Source: Pseudomonas viridiflava
Lineage (GTDB): Bacteria > Pseudomonadota > Gammaproteobacteria > Pseudomonadales > Pseudomonadaceae
Direction of reading: 5' to 3'
NCBI RefSeq assembly: GCF_900590885.1
Contig: NZ_UUON01000001.1
Coordinates: forward strand, 310,001-374,000
DNA: 64,000 nucleotides
Below the pieces are notes generated by a model. It was not told the origin of the DNA. It did no database searches and was given only the letters and a program-made list of their open reading frames with translations. Below are positions 62,154 to 64,000 of the stretch, one piece after another. Within the stretch, counting starts at the first letter, position 1, and each line of letters opens with the position of its first letter. Made by a program: the position numbers and the translations under genes.

Positions 62154-62466
62154 ACAGGTCCTCGAGGATTTCTTCCTGCTCGTCCGGGTAACCAATGCCC
62201 TTGAGGTTTTCGACCTCAAGGGCATTTTTGTACACCACCAGCGTGGGCGTGCCGGTGACGCCATCGACTCGCGGGGTCTGGGCGGTATCCAGGACCATGC
62301 TTTTCGCCCGACCAGTGTATTTATCCGCGATGCGTTTGAAGTTTGGGCCAGCCTCAAGGCACGCAGGGCAGTCCTCGGAAACGAACAGTGCGAATACCAG
62401 CGGGTGTTGATTCAGTATCTGCTGGTACTCGTCCTTATCATTGATAACCGTGTTGGCAACACCCAT
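62134..62466 (-). CDS. Thioredoxin-family protein
   Basis: A 110-residue thioredoxin-fold protein with the redox site CPAC in [12 protein letters not shown], the cis-Pro in [11 protein letters not shown], and conserved strand [16 protein letters not shown] lies before ATG 62466; the upstream ATG at 62496 was rejected. CPAC instead of CGPC suggests a specialised reductant or glutaredoxin-like role. It overlaps the terC-like gene by 20 bases, and its codons host that gene's terminator hairpin. Confidence 0.9.
   Translation of the reverse strand: MGVANTVINDKDEYQQILNQHPLVFALFVSEDCPACLEAGPNFKRIADKYTGRAKSMVLDTAQTPRVDGVTGTPTLVVYKNALEVENLKGIGYPDEQEEILEDLFKRYAP
62195..62231 (+). terminator. Intrinsic terminator of terC-like gene embedded in the thioredoxin coding sequence
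   Basis: A 13-bp perfect inverted repeat ATGCCCTTGAGGT (62195-62207) and its complement (62213-62225) enclose five bases, followed by TTTTTG. The plus-strand hairpin with T-run is the intrinsic terminator format, 42 bases after the terC-like stop codon. It lies wholly inside the opposite-strand thioredoxin gene. Confidence 0.8.
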
Positions 62467-62559
62467 GACGATCTCCTTGCGTAGGCCCGATGGCACTTTC
62501 GGGTACGCTAAATCGGCAGATCCTCAGCGTCTACTGTCAACCTTGACAGGTAGACGCGC

Positions 62560-62808
62560 TCACGCGTTTTTATCACGCTCCACGCGTTCGCGGGCCTTGC
62601 GCGCCTGCCCCGCGCATTTCTTGTATTCCAGGTTGTCCCTCGAGGCTTTTGCCTGGCGATAGCCGTGGTGGTTCTGACTGGTGTAGTTGGTACTCAAGGC
62701 TTCATTGAGTTTTCGCAGTTCTTCTTTGCATTCACGGCGGTCGTTACTGGCCGAGACGCTGCCGGCTGCCAGCAGACCAAGCAAAACCAGGGTAAGACGA
62801 AATTTCAT
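62560..62808 (-). CDS. Small secreted protein of unknown function
   Basis: An 82-residue protein with a signal peptide (MKFRLTLVLLGLLAAGSVSA). The remainder is highly charged with two Cys (DRRECKEELRKLNEALSTNY, then KKCAGQARKARERVERDKNA), probably a helical periplasmic peptide. ATG 62808 has AGGAC upstream; the longer start at 62937 has no signal peptide. The family is unrecognised. Confidence 0.72.
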   Translation of the reverse strand: MKFRLTLVLLGLLAAGSVSASNDRRECKEELRKLNEALSTNYTSQNHHGYRQAKASRDNLEYKKCAGQARKARERVERDKNA

Positions 62809-63156
62809 CAGGACAGGTCCTTGTCGACAAGAATGTGCCAAGGCTAGCCCAGCCCCACGATCCTGCCAAACCCCAAGCGCTTTTGTGGTGAGCTGGCACT
62901 GGCGTGGTGCGCGGTAACGCCGGGTTGGTGCATGCAAACAGGGCTGTCACCCCCGTGTGGGGCCTTGGGTAGCAGAGTAATCCTAGGTGCTGGCGCAACG
63001 CCTTATCCCATCAAAATTTTTATCCGTCTGATTTAAAACGAATTTATTCAAGGCATATTTTTCCGTTACCGCGTGTGGCACACTTTCTGCTGTCTATTCC
63101 GTTGTTACATACTAAGTTCCGGTATAGCGGAATACACAACTCCTGGAGTGCTTGTC
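62809..63156. other. Intergenic region upstream of the ABC-transporter binding protein
   Basis: This 348-base stretch has no supported gene. It contains the sigma54-like promoter at 63076-63091 and, further right, a short inverted repeat TTCCG-GTATAG-CGGAA (63117-63132) that could be a regulator site. A ribosome site TGGAG lies just before the next ATG. The left part, upstream of the small secreted protein, shows nothing distinct. Confidence 0.6.
63076..63091 (+). promoter_or_regulatory. Sigma54-type (-24/-12) promoter
   Basis: TGGCACACTTTCTGCT fits the RpoN consensus TGGCAC-N5-TTGCT except for CTGCT at the -12 element. It lies 66 bases before the ATG of an amino-acid transporter binding protein, a class often controlled by RpoN and NtrC or a similar activator. 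No activator site was identified. Confidence 0.5.
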
Positions 63157-64000
63157 ATGCATCACCGACCTTCCGTATTCAAAGCGTGTGTTTTTCTCTT
63201 CGCCGCATCGGCTTCCCTCGCAAGCGTCGTGCACGCGGCGGACAGCAAGCTCGATGATGTGCTCAAGCGTGGGCACCTGATCGTGGGTACAGGCAGTACC
63301 AATGCGCCGTGGCACTTCCAGGGAGCGGATGGCAAGTTGCAGGGTTTTGATATCGACATCGGCCGCATTGTGGCCAAGGGTTTGTTCAACGACCCGAGCA
63401 AGGTCGAGTTCGTGGTGCAGTCTTCCGACGCGCGGATTCCCAACCTGCTGACCGACAAGGTCGACATGAGTTGCCAGTTCATCACCGTCACCGCCAGCCG
63501 TGCGCAGCAGGTTGCCTTTACCCTGCCGTACTACCGCGAAGGCGTGGGCCTGCTGCTGCCGAACAACAGCAAGTACAAAGAGATCGAAGACCTGCAAGCC
63601 GCAGGCGACAGCGTGACCGTGGCCGTGCTGCAAAACGTGTACGCCGAGGAGCTGGTGCACCAGGCGCTGCCCAAGGCCAAGGTCGACCAGTACGACAGCG
63701 TCGACCTGATGTACCAGGCCGTGAACTCCGGCCGCGCCGATGCCGCCGCCACCGACCAGTCCTCGGTCAAATACCTGATGGTGCAGAACCCGGGCCGCTA
63801 CCGCAGCCCGGCCTACGCCTGGAGCCCGCAAACCTACGCGTGCGCCGTCAAGCGTGGCGACCAGGACTGGCTGAACTTCGTCAACACCGCGCTGCATGAA
63901 GCCATGACCGGTGTGGAGTTCCCCACCTACAAGGCCTCGTTCAAGCAATGGTTCGGTGTGGACCTGCCGGAACCTGCGATCGGCTTTCCGGTTGAGTTCA
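63157..64000 (+). CDS. Amino-acid ABC-transporter periplasmic binding protein, partial
   Basis: About 281 residues of a family-3 extracellular solute-binding protein, almost complete but cut at the right edge. The signal peptide (MHHRPSVFKACVFLFAASAS, cleavage near VHAAD) is followed by LDDVLKRGHLIVGTGSTNAP, LQGFDIDIGRIVAKGLF and FTLPYYREGVGLLLP. The ligand-site pattern resembles glutamate/glutamine or cystine binding proteins. TGGAG precedes the ATG. The transporter's membrane and ATPase genes probably follow outside the window. Confidence 0.92.
   Translation, partial: MHHRPSVFKACVFLFAASASLASVVHAADSKLDDVLKRGHLIVGTGSTNAPWHFQGADGKLQGFDIDIGRIVAKGLFNDPSKVEFVVQSSDARIPNLLTDKVDMSCQFITVTASRAQQVAFTLPYYREGVGLLLPNNSKYKEIEDLQAAGDSVTVAVLQNVYAEELVHQALPKAKVDQYDSVDLMYQAVNSGRADAAATDQSSVKYLMVQNPGRYRSPAYAWSPQTYACAVKRGDQDWLNFVNTALHEAMTGVEFPTYKASFKQWFGVDLPEPAIGFPVEF

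Overview
The window is chromosomal DNA of a fluorescent pseudomonad, most like the Pseudomonas fluorescens group. The evidence is the high GC content, dense gene packing, an ECF sigma/FecR/TonB-receptor iron system, a lexA2-imuA-imuB-dnaE2 cassette, an OprD-type porin, an HglS-type lysine-catabolism enzyme, and repeated REP/REPIN palindromes built on GTGGGAGGGGGCTTGC. I found no rRNA, tRNA, CRISPR, integrase or transposase gene.

Layout. At 1-5.4 kb (minus strand) lies an iron-responsive cell-surface-signalling operon: ECF sigma factor, FecR-type anti-sigma factor, STN-domain TonB receptor, and an M16 zinc-protease lipoprotein cut by the left edge. A Fur-box-like palindrome precedes it. Receptor plus M16 protease recalls FusA/FusC and YddB/PqqL, where a protein is imported and then cleaved for iron. 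At 5.5-8.8 kb are a small P-loop kinase, a DapF paralogue whose second catalytic Cys is Ser, and an RsbQ-like hydrolase overlapping a PAS histidine kinase. At 8.9-16.3 kb are a TPM-domain protein, a lipoprotein, GNAT acetyltransferases, pirin, and a LysR-linked pair of NAD(P)H enzymes. The stretch 16.3-21.5 kb is untidy: a DUF1835 protein, remnants of a LysE exporter and a CitMHS citrate transporter, a secreted Cys-rich tandem-repeat protein, two GNATs, a HIT protein and two REPINs. At 21.7-23.4 kb is a copper-delivery set (PCuAC, SCO1, DUF2946).

At 23.4-31.4 kb are small stress and metabolic genes: hemerythrin, PfpI, a DeoR regulator beside an FMN 2-hydroxyacid oxidase, an SDR and NudK. At 31.6-41.7 kb is a DNA-damage block: lexA2 with a perfect palindromic operator over its start, imuA, imuB, dnaE2, then a hybrid histidine kinase translationally coupled to uvrA2.

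At 41.7-49.3 kb is the most unusual region. A YadA-like trimeric autotransporter has eighteen 13-residue head repeats. It is divergent from an EAL protein, an RcsB-like regulator, a REC-HPt protein and two small XRE proteins, and these face a membrane-bound hybrid kinase with receiver and HPt. The set resembles the PvrSR/RcsCB and Roc phosphorelays that control fimbriae, but the neighbouring surface structure is a trimeric adhesin. A perfect 15-bp inverted repeat sits in the divergent promoter region.

At 49.4-64 kb are a second-type transketolase, a DUF465 protein, hglS divergent from an oprD-family porin, a GH63-like glucosidase, SCP2, a histidine phosphatase, SohB, a TerC-CBS-CorC membrane protein, a thioredoxin-like protein whose coding sequence contains the terC terminator, and the start of an amino-acid ABC-transporter binding protein with a sigma54-like promoter.
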